DNA of 64,000 nt from Stenotrophomonas bentonitica (GCF_013185915.1 NZ_JAAZUH010000001.1:1488001-1552000); one strand, 5' to 3'. Counted from the first letter of the stretch, positions 50,202 to 59,761 are shown. Translations and numbers: made by a program. The notes: a model not told the origin generated them from the sequence alone.

Positions 50202-50220
50202 GTGGAGCGGGTGAAGGGAA
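50202..50220. other. attR of the mobilizable element
   Basis: GTGGAGCGGGTGAAGGGAA, the 3' end of tRNA-Gly on the minus strand; identical to 38350-38368. Confidence 0.85.
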
Positions 50221-50276
50221 TCGAACCCTCGTCAGTAGCTTGGGAAGCTACAGCTCTACCATTGAGCTACACCCGC
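50203..50276 (-). tRNA. tRNA-Gly (anticodon CCC)
   Basis: The minus strand begins GCGGGTGTAGCTCAATGGTA and ends CACCCGC-T-CCA, 74 nt with encoded CCA. The 7-bp acceptor stem is complete; the anticodon stem GTAGC/GCTAC encloses loop TTCCCAA; the T arm contains GGTTCGATTCC. It is the integration target of the element on its left. Confidence 0.95.
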
Positions 50277-50316
50277 ATGGTGCGCCGCAATTCTATGCGG
50301 CTGGGGCCCGGAAACG

Positions 50317-50346
50317 CAACGGGCGGCACTGGGCCGCCCGTTGCAT
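50317..50346 (-). terminator. hairpin terminator of the autotransporter gene
   Basis: GCAACGGGCGGC / GCCGCCCGTTGC, 12-bp stem, 17 nt behind the stop; only a short T run on the minus strand. Confidence 0.65.
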
Positions 50347-50362
50347 CCACGCTGACCGGGGC

Positions 50363-52192
50363 TTAGAAGCTGCCGCTGACCGTAGCGAACAGGCTCACGT
50401 CACGCGCACGCTTCTGCATGGCGGTGGTGCTCATGCCGATGTTGCTGTTCAGGCCGAACAGGCTCATGCGCGCACCCAGTACGGCGGTGGCGTAGTCCTT
50501 GTCGAACTCCAGGCCCGGTACCTGGTACATGCCCACGTCCGGCATGGTCTGCAGCCAGGCGCTGGCCTGCTTGTCGTCTTCGAACTCGTGGTCGTAGGTG
50601 ACCTGCAGGTACGGCTTGATGCTGCCGCCGTCGAAGCGGGCCTGCCAGCCGATGCGGCCCACGGTGGAATCAGCGTCCTGGTTGGCATAACCCAGTGCGG
50701 TGGCGCTCGGGTTGGATTCCACGTAGCCGTCCAGCTTGACCTGCTGCCAGATCACGGCCGCGACCGGACCGTGGCGGAAGCCGCCTTCGGTGCCGAACTC
50801 ATAGCCGGCGTTCAGGGCCACGGTGAGGTTGCTGCCTTCCGGCGAACCGGTGTGGGTGCGCTCGGCCGGGCCCAGCTGCACGCGGCGGGTCACGTCGTAG
50901 TCCAGCCAGCTGTAGCTGACCTGGCCGTTCACCCACACGTTCTCGCCGTACCAGCCAGCGAACAGGCCCAGGGTGGCGTCGGACTGGGTGAAGTCGCCCT
51001 TGCTGTTGCCGAAGTCGGCGTCCATGCGGCCGTAGCCACCGAAGCCGCCGACGACCATGCCGTCCTTCGCCCAGTCGATACCGAACAGGCCGGCCGGCGC
51101 CAGGCCGTCGTACAGGTCGGCGTGGTCATAGCGCTGCATGTCGCCACGCAGGCCGCCCCACCAGCTCAGGCCATCGGCCGGACGACCGTCAAGGTGCGAA
51201 CCGACCTGGTCGGCACGCGCACGGCCCACGGTCTGCGCCGAGTGGGTCAGGATCTGCTGGTTGCGCGGGGCTTCCAGGATCGAGAGGGTGTACTGGCCCA
51301 GCATCTGGTGGGTGGCAGTGGTCGGGTGCACGCCGTCGGCGAACACGTAGTTGTTGGCCGCGTTCGGGTTGACGTAGGCGGTCGGGTTGCAGGTCAGCGA
51401 CGAGGCCGTGGTGCAGGCCGTGCCGGTGACGTTGACGAAGCCGTAGGTGGCCGGGCTGGCGACGATTTCCTGCAGGATGTGGAAGGTGTCCACCGGAATC
51501 ACCTGCAGGCCGGCGGCCTTCAGGCCACCGAACAGGGCGTCGTTGTAGGCCTTGGCCAGGGCGGTGCCCTGCGCCATGCCCACGGCGCCGCCGGCGCGCG
51601 CGGCCGGGGTCAGGCCGATGTCCGGCAGGGTCGGCACCACGATGTACTGGGCGCCTGCGTTCTTCAGGGTGCCGACGATGCCGACCTGGTCGGTCACGGC
51701 CGCGCCGAGAGTGGCCTGCAGCGGTGCGCCGGCCTGGATGGCGAACAGGTCATTGGCGCCGCCCCACACGGTGTACAGCGCGTTGGCGTCGGCCTTGCCG
51801 CCGTTGGCGGCCAGGTACTGCGCGGTCTGGGTCTTGAGCGAGTAGACCGGAATGGCCGGGGTGCCCGGGGCCAGGGTCTGGGTGGTGTCCACGCCGACAC
51901 GGGCGCCGCCGATGGCGTAGTTGTCGCCATTCTGGCCGTTGCCGTGGGCGGTGGCGTTGGTGCCGTAGTAGTCGGCCACGTACTGGGCCCAGACCCAGCC
52001 CGGGTTGGTGGTGAACTGGCCGGTGACCGGCTGGACCGAGGCCGGCAGCAGCGGGCGGAAGTAGCCCTGGTCGGTCAGGCTGTCGCCGATGAAGACGGTG
52101 CGCGAGTACGGCGACTGCGCCATCGCCGGCACGGCGGCCAGGGCGATGGCCACGGCCATCAGGGAACGCAGGGGACGCTTGCTGAGCTGCAT
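50363..52192 (-). CDS. autotransporter GDSL esterase/lipase (EstA-type)
   Basis: Product of 609 aa; ATG after GGAGTTTTTTTC. Signal peptide ends at PAMA|QSP. GDSL-family blocks: FIGDSLTDQG with S38, a glycine block (GGARVG), WGGANDLF with the Asn, and DGVHPTTATH with the Asp-His pair. From about residue 330 a C-terminal autotransporter beta-barrel ends in Phe (SLFATVSGSF). It is anchored in the outer membrane with the esterase outside. EstA in pseudomonads affects rhamnolipid, motility and biofilm; here the substrate is unknown. Confidence 0.92.
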   Translation of the reverse strand: MQLSKRPLRSLMAVAIALAAVPAMAQSPYSRTVFIGDSLTDQGYFRPLLPASVQPVTGQFTTNPGWVWAQYVADYYGTNATAHGNGQNGDNYAIGGARVGVDTTQTLAPGTPAIPVYSLKTQTAQYLAANGGKADANALYTVWGGANDLFAIQAGAPLQATLGAAVTDQVGIVGTLKNAGAQYIVVPTLPDIGLTPAARAGGAVGMAQGTALAKAYNDALFGGLKAAGLQVIPVDTFHILQEIVASPATYGFVNVTGTACTTASSLTCNPTAYVNPNAANNYVFADGVHPTTATHQMLGQYTLSILEAPRNQQILTHSAQTVGRARADQVGSHLDGRPADGLSWWGGLRGDMQRYDHADLYDGLAPAGLFGIDWAKDGMVVGGFGGYGRMDADFGNSKGDFTQSDATLGLFAGWYGENVWVNGQVSYSWLDYDVTRRVQLGPAERTHTGSPEGSNLTVALNAGYEFGTEGGFRHGPVAAVIWQQVKLDGYVESNPSATALGYANQDADSTVGRIGWQARFDGGSIKPYLQVTYDHEFEDDKQASAWLQTMPDVGMYQVPGLEFDKDYATAVLGARMSLFGLNSNIGMSTTAMQKRARDVSLFATVSGSF

Positions 52193-52351
52193 GAAAAAAA
52201 CTCCATTTCGGGCGGGGAATGCCGACGTACGCCGGCGCACGGTGCAATGGTTTCACTGCACCCCGGGGACATCACGCTGCATTGCGGCATGGCCGGGGCC
52301 AGGGGGTCGCAAGGGTACGCAGAACCGGCCACTTTGGGGGACAATCCCGCC

Positions 52352-52552
52352 ATGAACATCGTGCTCAATGGCGAACCCCGCCAGCTTCCGCAAAGTGCCA
52401 CCGTCCTGGACCTGCTGCAGACCGAACAACTGACCGAGCGTCGGGTGGCGGTGGAGGTCAATGGGGAGATTGTTACGCGGAGCCTGCATGCGACCCGTGC
52501 GTTGGAGGACGGTGACCAGGTGGAGATCGTGCACGCGTTGGGTGGCGGCTGA
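52352..52552 (+). CDS. thiS: sulfur carrier protein of thiamine synthesis
   Basis: Product of 66 aa, ubiquitin fold with the C-terminal GG (VEIVHALGGG) that is adenylated and thiocarboxylated. The start at 52352 gives MNIVLNGEPRQLPQSATVLD. It precedes thiG by 45 nt; the two act together in forming the thiazole. Confidence 0.93.
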   Translation: MNIVLNGEPRQLPQSATVLDLLQTEQLTERRVAVEVNGEIVTRSLHATRALEDGDQVEIVHALGGG

Positions 52553-52597
52553 CGGCGGAACCGGACAGGAATGGTCGGGTTGGGCGATAATTCTTCC

Positions 52598-53392
52598 ATG
52601 ACTGCTCATTCTTCCCCCGATTCGCTGGTGATCGCCGGCAAGACCTATGCATCCCGGCTGCTGACCGGGACCGGCAAGTTCAAGGACCTGGATGAAACCC
52701 GCGCTGCCACCGACGCAGCCGGCGCCCAGATCGTGACCGTGGCGATCCGCCGCACCAACATCGGGCAGAACCCGGGCGAGCCGAACCTGCTGGACGTGCT
52801 GCCGCCGGACCGCTTCACCATCCTGCCCAACACCGCCGGCTGCTACACCGCCGAAGACGCGGTGCGTACCTGCCGGCTGGCGCGCGAGCTGCTGGACGGC
52901 CACAACCTGACCAAGCTGGAAGTGCTGGGCGACCAGAAGACGCTTTACCCGGACGTGGTGCAGACCCTCAAGGCCGCCGAACAGCTGGTCAAGGACGGCT
53001 TCGAGGTTATGGTCTATACCTCCGACGACCCGATCCTGGCCAAGCGCCTGGAAGAGATCGGCTGCGTGGCGGTGATGCCGCTGGCCGCGCCGATCGGTTC
53101 GGGCCTGGGCATCCAGAACAAGTACAACCTGCTGGAAATCATCGAAAGCGCGAAGGTGCCGATCATCGTCGACGCGGGCGTGGGCACTGCCTCGGACGCG
53201 GCGATCGCGATGGAGCTGGGCTGCGACGGCGTGCTGATGAACACCGCCATTGCCGGCGCACGCAACCCGGTGCTGATGGCCAGCGCGATGCGCAAGGCGG
53301 TTGAAGCCGGACGCGAGGCGTTCCTGGCCGGGCGCATTCCGCGCAAGCGCTATGCGAGCGCGTCCTCGCCGGTCGACGGGTTGATCGGCTGA
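52598..53392 (+). CDS. thiG: thiazole synthase
   Basis: Product of 264 aa, TIM barrel. [40 protein letters not shown] and [20 protein letters not shown] are the typical blocks. It condenses deoxyxylulose phosphate, dehydroglycine and ThiS thiocarboxylate to the thiazole. The stop shares one base with the trmB start. Confidence 0.95.
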   Translation: MTAHSSPDSLVIAGKTYASRLLTGTGKFKDLDETRAATDAAGAQIVTVAIRRTNIGQNPGEPNLLDVLPPDRFTILPNTAGCYTAEDAVRTCRLARELLDGHNLTKLEVLGDQKTLYPDVVQTLKAAEQLVKDGFEVMVYTSDDPILAKRLEEIGCVAVMPLAAPIGSGLGIQNKYNLLEIIESAKVPIIVDAGVGTASDAAIAMELGCDGVLMNTAIAGARNPVLMASAMRKAVEAGREAFLAGRIPRKRYASASSPVDGLIG

Positions 53393-54126
53393 TGACCAAT
53401 CCCTTCGACAGCGCCGGCGCCAAGGCGCCGCCCAAGCCCTTCACCGCCACCGAAGGCCGCCGCGAGGTGCGCAGTTTCGTGCTGCGCCAGGGTCGGTTCA
53501 CCCCCGCCCAGCAGCGCGCCTTCGACGATGCCTGGCCGCGCTTCGGGCTGGACTACACCGGCCAGCCGCGCGACCTGGACGCCACCTTCGGGCGCGATGC
53601 GCACAAGGTGCTGGAAATCGGCTTCGGCAACGGTGCCGCGCTGCGCTTTGCGGCGCAGCAGGACCCGAGCCGCGACTACATCGGGCTGGAAGTACACGCC
53701 CCGGGCGTGGGCCGCCTGCTCAACGCGCTGGCCGAGGACAACGCCGACCACGTGCGCCTGTTCCACCACGACGCGGTGGAAGTGCTGGAAAAGGAAATCG
53801 CCGATGGCGCGCTGGACGAAGTGCGCATCTATTTCCCGGACCCATGGCACAAGAAGCGCCACAACAAGCGCCGCCTGATCCAGCCGGGGTTCGCCGAGCT
53901 GCTGGTGCGCAAGCTGCGCGTCGGGGGCCGGCTGCACTGCGCCACCGACTGGGAAGACTATGCCGAGCAGATGTGGGACGTGCTCGACGCGACCGCCGGG
54001 CTGAGCAACCGCGCCGGTCCGCGCGGCCAGGTGGAGCGGCCGGAGTGGCGGCCGCAGACCCACTTCGAGACCCGCGGCCAGAAACTTGGCCATGGCGTCT
54101 GGGACCTGTTGTACGACCGTACCTGA
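53392..54126 (+). CDS. trmB: tRNA (guanine(46)-N(7))-methyltransferase
   Basis: Product of 244 aa. The SAM-binding motif is [35 protein letters not shown] is the family signature for tRNA binding and catalysis. It starts on the last base of thiG (TGATG), as in many related genomes. Confidence 0.95.
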   Translation: MTNPFDSAGAKAPPKPFTATEGRREVRSFVLRQGRFTPAQQRAFDDAWPRFGLDYTGQPRDLDATFGRDAHKVLEIGFGNGAALRFAAQQDPSRDYIGLEVHAPGVGRLLNALAEDNADHVRLFHHDAVEVLEKEIADGALDEVRIYFPDPWHKKRHNKRRLIQPGFAELLVRKLRVGGRLHCATDWEDYAEQMWDVLDATAGLSNRAGPRGQVERPEWRPQTHFETRGQKLGHGVWDLLYDRT

Positions 54127-54153
54127 TCCCACCCCAAGGAATCGCACCACCCC

Positions 54154-56001
54154 ATGGAAACGACGCTGACGCTGACCACCGACATGAAGCTCGTTCTCGG
54201 GCTGGTCGGCTTCACGATGGCGATGTTCCTGTTCGAGCGCATCCGCGCCGACGTGGTGGCGCTGGTGGTGCTGGTGGTGCTGGGCGTGACCGGCCTGATC
54301 GCGCCAGAGGAAATCTTCGGCGGTTTCAGCGGTAACGCGGTGATGAGCATCATCGCCACCACCATCCTCGGCGCCGGGCTGGACCGCACCGGGGCGCTGA
54401 ACCGGCTGGCGGCGTGGCTGCTGCGACGCGGGCACGGGGTGGAAACGCGGCTGCTGATGATGACCACGGCGATTGCCGGCTTGAATTCGTCGTTCATGCA
54501 GAACCCGTCGGTGATGGCGCTGTACCTGCCGGTGGCCTCGCGGCTGGTGGCGCGCACCGGGCTGACCCTGCAGCGGCTGCTGCTGCCGATTGCCGCCGCC
54601 ATCGTGATGGGCGGCGCGCTGACCATGGTCGGCAACTCGCCGCTGATCCTGCTCAACGATCTGCTGGCCTCGGCCAACAACAACCTGCCCTCCGGCCTTG
54701 CCACCATCGAGCCGCTGCGCATGTTCGCGCCGCTGCCGATCGGCCTGGCGCTGCTGGCGGCTTCGCTGCTGTACTTCCGCTACTTCGGCGACCGCAAGCT
54801 GGTGGAAGAGGAAACCCTTGCCAACGACGGGGTCACCCCGGCGCGCACCGAAAGCTACTTCGCCAAGACCTACGGGATCGAGGGCGATGTGTTCGAGCTG
54901 GTGGTCAGCGCGGAAAGTCCGCTGGTGGGCATGACCCTGGGCGAGGCCGAACTGGTACACGATGCGCCGCTGATGCTGGCGCTGAAAACCGGCAACGACA
55001 CCCGCCTGGCACCGCCGGCGGAGATGCGGATCTGGGTGGGCAGCGTGCTCGGGGTGATGGGCAGCCGCCAGCAGGTCAGCGATTTCGCGCAGAACCAGTT
55101 CCTGCGCATGTCCTCGCGCCTGAAGCACCTGGGCGACCTGTTCAACCCGAGCCGCGCCGGTATTTCCGAAGCGGTGGTGCCGCCCACCTCCGAGGTGATC
55201 GGCAAGAGCGCTTCGGACCTGCGCCTGCGCAAGCAGCGCGGGATCAGCCTGCTGGCGATCAACCGCGACAAGCAGGTGATCCGCGAGGACGTGCGCAACG
55301 TGCCGCTGCGCGCCGGCGACATGCTGGTGTTCCACAGCATCTGGACCGACCTGGCACAGGCAGCCAAGAGCCGCGACTTCGTGGTGGTGACCGACTACCC
55401 GAAGGGCGAGCAGCGCCCGCACAAGTTCAAGATCGCGATGTCGATCTTCGCCATCACCATCCTGATCGCGCTGACCTCCAAGCTGCCGGTGGCGCTGACC
55501 CTGATGACCGGCGTGGCCGGCATGCTGCTGACCGGGGTGCTGCGCATGGACGAGGCGTATGCCTCGATCAACTGGAAAACCGTGTTCATGATGGCCGGGC
55601 TGATTCCGCTGGGCTGGGCGATGGACAGCAGCGGCGCGGCGGCGTGGGTGGCCGGGCATACCATCGACCGCCTGCCTACCGGCATTCCGGTATGGGTGCT
55701 GGAAATCGCGCTGGCGCTGCTGACCACGGTGTTCTCGCTGGTGATCAGCCATGTGGGCGCGACCATCGTGATGGTGCCCATTGCAGTGAACCTGGCATTG
55801 GCGGCGGGCGGCAGCCCCACCGCGTTCGCACTGATCGTGGCGCTGTCGGCGTCGAACAACCTGATGACCCAGTCCAACCCGGTGATTTCAATGATCACCG
55901 GCCCGGCCAACTACACGCCGCGCGAACTGTGGCGGGTAGGCGCGCCGTTGTCGCTGATCTACACCGCCGTTGTAGTGGTAATGATCAACCTGATGTTCTG
56001 A
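54154..56001 (+). CDS. SLC13/DASS-type permease with two RCK_C (TrkA-C) domains
   Basis: Product of 615 aa. N-terminal spans (LVLGLVGFTMAMFLFERI, VVALVVLVVLGVTGLIAP) and the first ion-transporter half with GFSGNAVMSIIATTILGAG lead to two RCK_C domains of about 85 aa (ESPLVGMTLGEAELVHDAPL; SEVIGKSASDLRLRKQRGIS). The second membrane half follows (NNLMTQSNPVISMITGP). The plan is that of sodium/anion symporters regulated by nucleotides. The substrate (sulfate, dicarboxylate or other anion) is not clear from sequence. Confidence 0.88.
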   Translation: METTLTLTTDMKLVLGLVGFTMAMFLFERIRADVVALVVLVVLGVTGLIAPEEIFGGFSGNAVMSIIATTILGAGLDRTGALNRLAAWLLRRGHGVETRLLMMTTAIAGLNSSFMQNPSVMALYLPVASRLVARTGLTLQRLLLPIAAAIVMGGALTMVGNSPLILLNDLLASANNNLPSGLATIEPLRMFAPLPIGLALLAASLLYFRYFGDRKLVEEETLANDGVTPARTESYFAKTYGIEGDVFELVVSAESPLVGMTLGEAELVHDAPLMLALKTGNDTRLAPPAEMRIWVGSVLGVMGSRQQVSDFAQNQFLRMSSRLKHLGDLFNPSRAGISEAVVPPTSEVIGKSASDLRLRKQRGISLLAINRDKQVIREDVRNVPLRAGDMLVFHSIWTDLAQAAKSRDFVVVTDYPKGEQRPHKFKIAMSIFAITILIALTSKLPVALTLMTGVAGMLLTGVLRMDEAYASINWKTVFMMAGLIPLGWAMDSSGAAAWVAGHTIDRLPTGIPVWVLEIALALLTTVFSLVISHVGATIVMVPIAVNLALAAGGSPTAFALIVALSASNNLMTQSNPVISMITGPANYTPRELWRVGAPLSLIYTAVVVVMINLMF

Positions 56002-56037
56002 CCGGATGCATTCCCGGTGTGAACGGATGCATTCCCG

Positions 56038-56085
56038 GTAGCGTCGGCCGCTGGCCGACCCAGGCAGTCCCCCACCATTCGCTAC
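56038..56085 (+). repeat. SMAG/REP palindrome, same subfamily as 10889-10933
   Basis: GGTAGCGTCGGCCGCTGGCC then GACCCAGGCAGTCCCCC. Just before it a short tandem duplication (GGATGCATTCCCGGT twice, 56004-56039, 21-nt period) leads into the GTAG head. Confidence 0.75.
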
Positions 56086-56429
56086 GCCAGATACACCTGC
56101 CCATCAACTATCTGCACTGCCACCGTGCGCAGCCGGTCCCCCTTGCAGGGCCCAGCCACACACTCGCCATCACTCAACGAGAACGACGCGCCGTGTGCCG
56201 CGCATACCAAGGCACCTTCCCTGCTCTTCAGGAACTGCCCCGGCGCCCAGTCCAACCGACGCCCGGCATGCGGGCAGATGTTCAGCCAACCACGCACCTC
56301 GTCCCCGTCGCGATACAGCACCAGCGACTCATGGTCGCCATCGACGCACCCTTCCACCTCGGCAAAACCCCCGTCTTCAATACGTTCCAGCGCGATCAGC
56401 GGGGTGGTGGAAACATCGGAAACAGACAT
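56082..56429 (-). CDS. Rieske [2Fe-2S] domain protein
   Basis: Product of 115 aa. Cluster ligands in CPHAGRRLDWAPGQF and CAAHGASFSLSDG (C-x-H and C-x2-H). A soluble, single-domain ferredoxin-like electron carrier. The start at 56429 (MSVSDVSTTPLIALERIEDG) gives the usual length; an ATG at 56459 is the alternative. Isolated, with no oxygenase partner beside it. Confidence 0.85.
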   Translation of the reverse strand: MSVSDVSTTPLIALERIEDGGFAEVEGCVDGDHESLVLYRDGDEVRGWLNICPHAGRRLDWAPGQFLKSREGALVCAAHGASFSLSDGECVAGPCKGDRLRTVAVQIVDGQVYLA

Positions 56430-56606
56430 GGCAACGCGATCCAGCACAGGGAGCGTCATTCTCGCACGCCCTCATCTGGCTGGCTCTGCGATGAACACAA
56501 GTGGTTGATTTCAAATGAACCAGTGTCGTGATTAACGTATTTTTCACTCAATGACAGAACGGTGTCGGGATACTGGCACCTCGCTGACTTCAGCCAAAGA
56601 ACCGCC

Positions 56607-56882
56607 ATGTACAACCGCTTCCAGTTCAACCAGTTCCGCTCCCTGTTTGCGCCGCGCAAGCCGCGCCATCCGTTGGTGCGCGTTGCGGTGGGTCTGCTCG
56701 GTCTGGCGATCCTCGCCGCATTGGTGTTCGTGGGTGTGTTCGTGGGCGCGGCAATGATCATTGCCGGCGTGGCCTGGAAGCTGCTGGCCAACCGCAAGCA
56801 GGCCGCGCGTGCGGCCGACCCGCAGGTGGTGGAAGGCGAGTACCGCGTGGTGCGCAAGCAGGCACTGCCGTTGTCGCGTTGA
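56607..56882 (+). CDS. small inner-membrane protein, unknown
   Basis: Product of 91 aa (MYNRFQFNQFRSLFAPRKPR). One long hydrophobic region (VAVGLLGLAILAALVFVGVF and VGAAMIIAGVAWKLLA) gives two spans, followed by a short tail ending VVEGEYRVVRKQALPLSR. It precedes the FAH-family gene by 79 nt. Confidence 0.65.
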   Translation: MYNRFQFNQFRSLFAPRKPRHPLVRVAVGLLGLAILAALVFVGVFVGAAMIIAGVAWKLLANRKQAARAADPQVVEGEYRVVRKQALPLSR

Positions 56883-56906
56883 TGGTTTCGCCCTGATTTG
56901 GCGTTG

Positions 56907-56930
56907 TTGCCGGCCGGCGGCCGGCACTAC
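56907..56930 (-). repeat. SMAG/REP palindrome
   Basis: The minus strand reads GTAGTGCCGGCCGCCGGCCG then GCAA. It lies 31 nt before the FAH-family start. Confidence 0.75.
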
Positions 56931-56961
56931 ACTGCGCGTATCCCCGCTTCTGGATGCGCGC

Positions 56962-57669
56962 ATGACTGATGTGATCCCTACGCCCGAACCTACCCGCATT
57001 CCGGTTGCGGGCGGCGGTACGTTCCCGGTGCGCCGCGTGTACTGCGTGGGCCGCAACTTCGCCGACCATGCCAAGGAAATGGGCGCTGCGGTTCCCGCTG
57101 CGGATGATCGCGGCCGCCCGATGTTCTTCAGCAAGCCGGCCGATGCGATCGTGGTCGGCCATGACGATGTCATCCCCTACCCGCCCGCCACCCAGGACCT
57201 GCACCACGAGGTGGAGCTGGTGGTGGCCATTGGCCGCGATGCGCCGGCCGGCGAGCTGCCGGTGGACCAGGCCCAGGCGCTGGTGTTCGGCTACGGCGTG
57301 GGCCTGGACCTGACCCGCCGCGACCTGCAGGCGGCGGCGAAAGCCAAGGGCCATCCGTGGGACACGGCCAAGGGCTTCGACTACTCCGCGCCGATGAGCG
57401 AACTGGTGCCGGCCGCGGAAGTGGGCGACCTGGCCGCGCTCAATCTTTCGCTGGAGATCAACGGGGAAGTGCGCCAGCAGTCGCTGCTGGACCAGATGAT
57501 CTGGAACGTGCCGGAGATCCTGCACGAGCTGTCGAAGCTGTGGGCGCTGCGTGCGGGCGACCTGGTGTTCATGGGCACGCCGGCCGGCGTTGCAGCCTTA
57601 AAGCCGGGCGACCGTTTCAGCGCGCGCCTTGAAAACGTGGCCGAACGCCACGGCATCATCGCCGGATGA
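56962..57669 (+). CDS. fumarylacetoacetate hydrolase (FAH) family protein
   Basis: Product of 235 aa. YCVGRNFADHAKEMG, FFSKPADAIV, LHHEVELVVAIGRDA and DLTRRDLQAAAKAKGHPWD form the metal and substrate pocket of FAH-type hydrolases/decarboxylases (acylpyruvate hydrolase, oxaloacetate decarboxylase group). The precise substrate is uncertain; single-domain members of this length are often fumarylpyruvate or acylpyruvate hydrolases. Confidence 0.88.
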   Translation: MTDVIPTPEPTRIPVAGGGTFPVRRVYCVGRNFADHAKEMGAAVPAADDRGRPMFFSKPADAIVVGHDDVIPYPPATQDLHHEVELVVAIGRDAPAGELPVDQAQALVFGYGVGLDLTRRDLQAAAKAKGHPWDTAKGFDYSAPMSELVPAAEVGDLAALNLSLEINGEVRQQSLLDQMIWNVPEILHELSKLWALRAGDLVFMGTPAGVAALKPGDRFSARLENVAERHGIIAG

Positions 57670-57728
57670 CGACATGCGCTGCGCTATGGTGCAGCGTCAT
57701 TTGATTTCGCCCGCTACAGGAGAACCCG

Positions 57729-58133
57729 ATGGGAATGCTGACTGAGTTCAAGGAATTTGCCATGCGTGGCAACGTCATCGACCTGGCGGTCGGTGTGGTC
57801 ATCGGTGCTGCGTTCGGCAAGATCGTGACGGCACTGGTGGACAAGATCATCATGCCGCCGCTGGGCTGGTTGATCGGGCGGGTGGATTTCTCGGAGCTGG
57901 TGTGGACGCTGGCGCCGGCACGGGTGGCCGCCGATGGCACCGAGATTCCGGCGGTGGTGATCGGCTACGGCGATTTCCTCAACACGCTGGTGCAGTTCGT
58001 GATCGTGGCGTTCGCGATCTTCCTGCTGATCAAGGTGATCAACCGGGTCGCGCGCAAGAAGGAGGCTGAACCGGCTGCGCCGAAGGAAGAGATCCTGCTG
58101 CTGCGCGAGATCCGCGACAACCTGAAGCATTGA
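57729..58133 (+). CDS. mscL: large-conductance mechanosensitive channel
   Basis: Product of 134 aa; ATG after [53 protein letters not shown] and [18 protein letters not shown] are the two membrane helices of the homopentamer that opens on hypo-osmotic shock. The C-terminal bundle ends in [12 protein letters not shown]. Confidence 0.96.
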   Translation: MGMLTEFKEFAMRGNVIDLAVGVVIGAAFGKIVTALVDKIIMPPLGWLIGRVDFSELVWTLAPARVAADGTEIPAVVIGYGDFLNTLVQFVIVAFAIFLLIKVINRVARKKEAEPAAPKEEILLLREIRDNLKH

Positions 58134-58143
58134 TCGGGCCCGC

Positions 58144-58217
58144 CGTAGTGCCGGCCGCTGGCCGGCTCCAGGCGGTGTTCGGACATTCGGAAGAGCCGGC
58201 CAGCGGCCGGCACTACG
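58144..58217. repeat. SMAG/REP dimer behind mscL
   Basis: GTAGTGCCGGCCGCTGGCCG and its inverted partner (CCGGCCAGCGGCCGGCACTACGG) face each other across about 26 nt. Confidence 0.85.
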
Positions 58218-58243
58218 GAACCCCGCTTCGGCGGGGTTCTGTG
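58218..58243 (+). terminator. intrinsic terminator downstream of mscL
   Basis: GAACCCCGC-TTCG-GCGGGGTTC followed by TGTGCTT; GNRA/UUCG-type loop gives a stable stem. Confidence 0.7.
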
Positions 58244-58330
58244 CTTATAACCATGACCTTGCGCCCATGTGCGTGGCGGGCAGGCTGCTAAGCTCGAAGG
58301 CTTACGCCCTGTTGCCCCGGAGTCCGTCCC

Positions 58331-59752
58331 ATGCGTCGCCGCGTTCTTGCCATCGCATCTTCCCTTGCCCTGCTGGCCGCCCCGGCGTTCGCCGCGACCG
58401 GCACCACCACCCTGCCCCCGAAGTCGCTGGCCACCGCCGCCGAGCTGCGCGAGCAGGCCCTGAAGGACGACACCGGCTGGAAGGTGGTGGAGTCGCTGAC
58501 CACCGAGATCGGTCCGCGCATCGCCGGCAGCGAAGCCGACGCCCGCGCCGTGGCCTGGGCCGAAGCCAAGTTCAAGGCACTGGGCTTCGACAAGGTGTGG
58601 AAAGAACCAGTGACCTTCCCGAAGTGGGAGCGCCGGAGTGAACATGCCTCGGTGACCGGCAAGCATGCGCAGCCGCTTTCGATCACTGCACTGGGCGGCA
58701 GCCCGGGCGGCACGGTCGAGGCCGAGGTGGTGCGCTTTGCCGACCTGGCCGCGCTGCAGGCCGCGCCGGAAGGTTCGCTGAAGGGCAAGATCGCGTTCGT
58801 CGATTACCAGATGACCGCCTACCGCGACGGCCGCGATTACGGCAACGGCGGCGCGGTGCGCAGCAAGGGCCCGTCCGAGGCGATCCGCAAGGGTGCGGTG
58901 GGCTTCGTGATGCGCTCGGCAGGTACCGACTCGCACCGCGTGCCGCATACCGGCATCACCCGTTTCGATGACGGCCTGACCCCGGTGCCGTCGGCGGCCC
59001 TGTCGGTGCCGGACGCCAACCAGCTGGCGCGCCTGGTCGCGCTGGGCCCGACCACGGTGAAGCTCAGCCTGGATTGCGGCTGGGACGGCACCGCGACGTC
59101 GTACAACGTGATCGGCGAGATCACCGGGCGCAGCCTGCCGAAGGAAGTGGTGGTGATCGGCGGCCACCTCGATTCGTGGGACCTGGGCACCGGCGCGATC
59201 GATGATGGCGCGGGCGTGGCCCTGACCATGGCCGCCGGCCACCTGATCGGCCAGCTCAAGCAGGCGCCGAAGCGCAGCATCCGTGTGGTGGCGTTCGCCA
59301 ACGAAGAACAGGGCCTGTACGGCGGTAAGGCGTACGCCGAAGCGCACGCCAAGGACATCGCGCTGCACCAGCTGGCCGCCGAGAGCGACTTCGGTGCGGG
59401 CCGCATCTATGCGTTCAACACCGGCTCGCCGAATCCGGAAGGTTCGCGCGAGGCGACCCGCCAGATCGCCGAAGTGCTCAAGCCGCTGGGCATCGAGTAC
59501 AACGCCGACAAGGGCGGCCCGGGTCCGGATATCGGCCCACTGGCGGCCAAGGGCGGCGCGTGGGCGTGGCTGGCGCAGGACGGGACCGACTACTTCAACC
59601 TGCACCACACCGCCGACGATACGCTGGACAAGATCGAGCCGGCCGCGCTGGCGCAGAACGTGGCCGCGTATACGGTGTTTGCGTACCTGGCGGCTGAGGC
59701 TGATGGCAACTTCGGCAGCGAAGCGAAAGCGACCACGCCGCCGAACGAATGA
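58331..59752 (+). CDS. secreted M28-family zinc aminopeptidase/carboxypeptidase
   Basis: Product of 473 aa. Signal peptide ends PAFA|ATG. A PA-like insert (residues about 130-230) interrupts the peptidase fold. Metal ligands: GGHLDSWDLGTGAIDDGAG (His, Asp), VVAFANEEQG (Glu-Glu), AAESDFGAG (Asp) and YFNLHHTADDT (His). It resembles plasma glutamate carboxypeptidase-like M28 enzymes and probably acts in the periplasm or outside the cell on peptides. Confidence 0.9.
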   Translation: MRRRVLAIASSLALLAAPAFAATGTTTLPPKSLATAAELREQALKDDTGWKVVESLTTEIGPRIAGSEADARAVAWAEAKFKALGFDKVWKEPVTFPKWERRSEHASVTGKHAQPLSITALGGSPGGTVEAEVVRFADLAALQAAPEGSLKGKIAFVDYQMTAYRDGRDYGNGGAVRSKGPSEAIRKGAVGFVMRSAGTDSHRVPHTGITRFDDGLTPVPSAALSVPDANQLARLVALGPTTVKLSLDCGWDGTATSYNVIGEITGRSLPKEVVVIGGHLDSWDLGTGAIDDGAGVALTMAAGHLIGQLKQAPKRSIRVVAFANEEQGLYGGKAYAEAHAKDIALHQLAAESDFGAGRIYAFNTGSPNPEGSREATRQIAEVLKPLGIEYNADKGGPGPDIGPLAAKGGAWAWLAQDGTDYFNLHHTADDTLDKIEPAALAQNVAAYTVFAYLAAEADGNFGSEAKATTPPNE

Positions 59753-59761
59753 GGGTGAAGG

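Larger units (their letters stand above)
38350..50220. mobile_element. integrative mobilizable element in tRNA-Gly(CCC)
   Basis: A 19-bp direct repeat, GTGGAGCGGGTGAAGGGAA, at 38350-38368 and 50202-50220 bounds the element; the right copy is the 3' end of an intact tRNA-Gly. Tyrosine integrase sits at the tRNA end. Two AACGATACCT boxes spaced 12 nt lie inside each end. Mobilization genes (MobA/L relaxase, TraD-like) and a probable oriT are present, but no type IV secretion genes, so transfer would need a helper. Cargo: secreted JAMM-like protein, long pilin, ankyrin protein, XRE/277-aa/PIN module, Abi-like protein and small unknowns. Length is about 11.9 kb. Confidence 0.85.

Noticed and set aside
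50240..52349. Long plus-strand frame across the autotransporter gene leading into thiS
   Set aside because: Only the last 67 codons (thiS) are real; the rest is antisense to the esterase and the tRNA.
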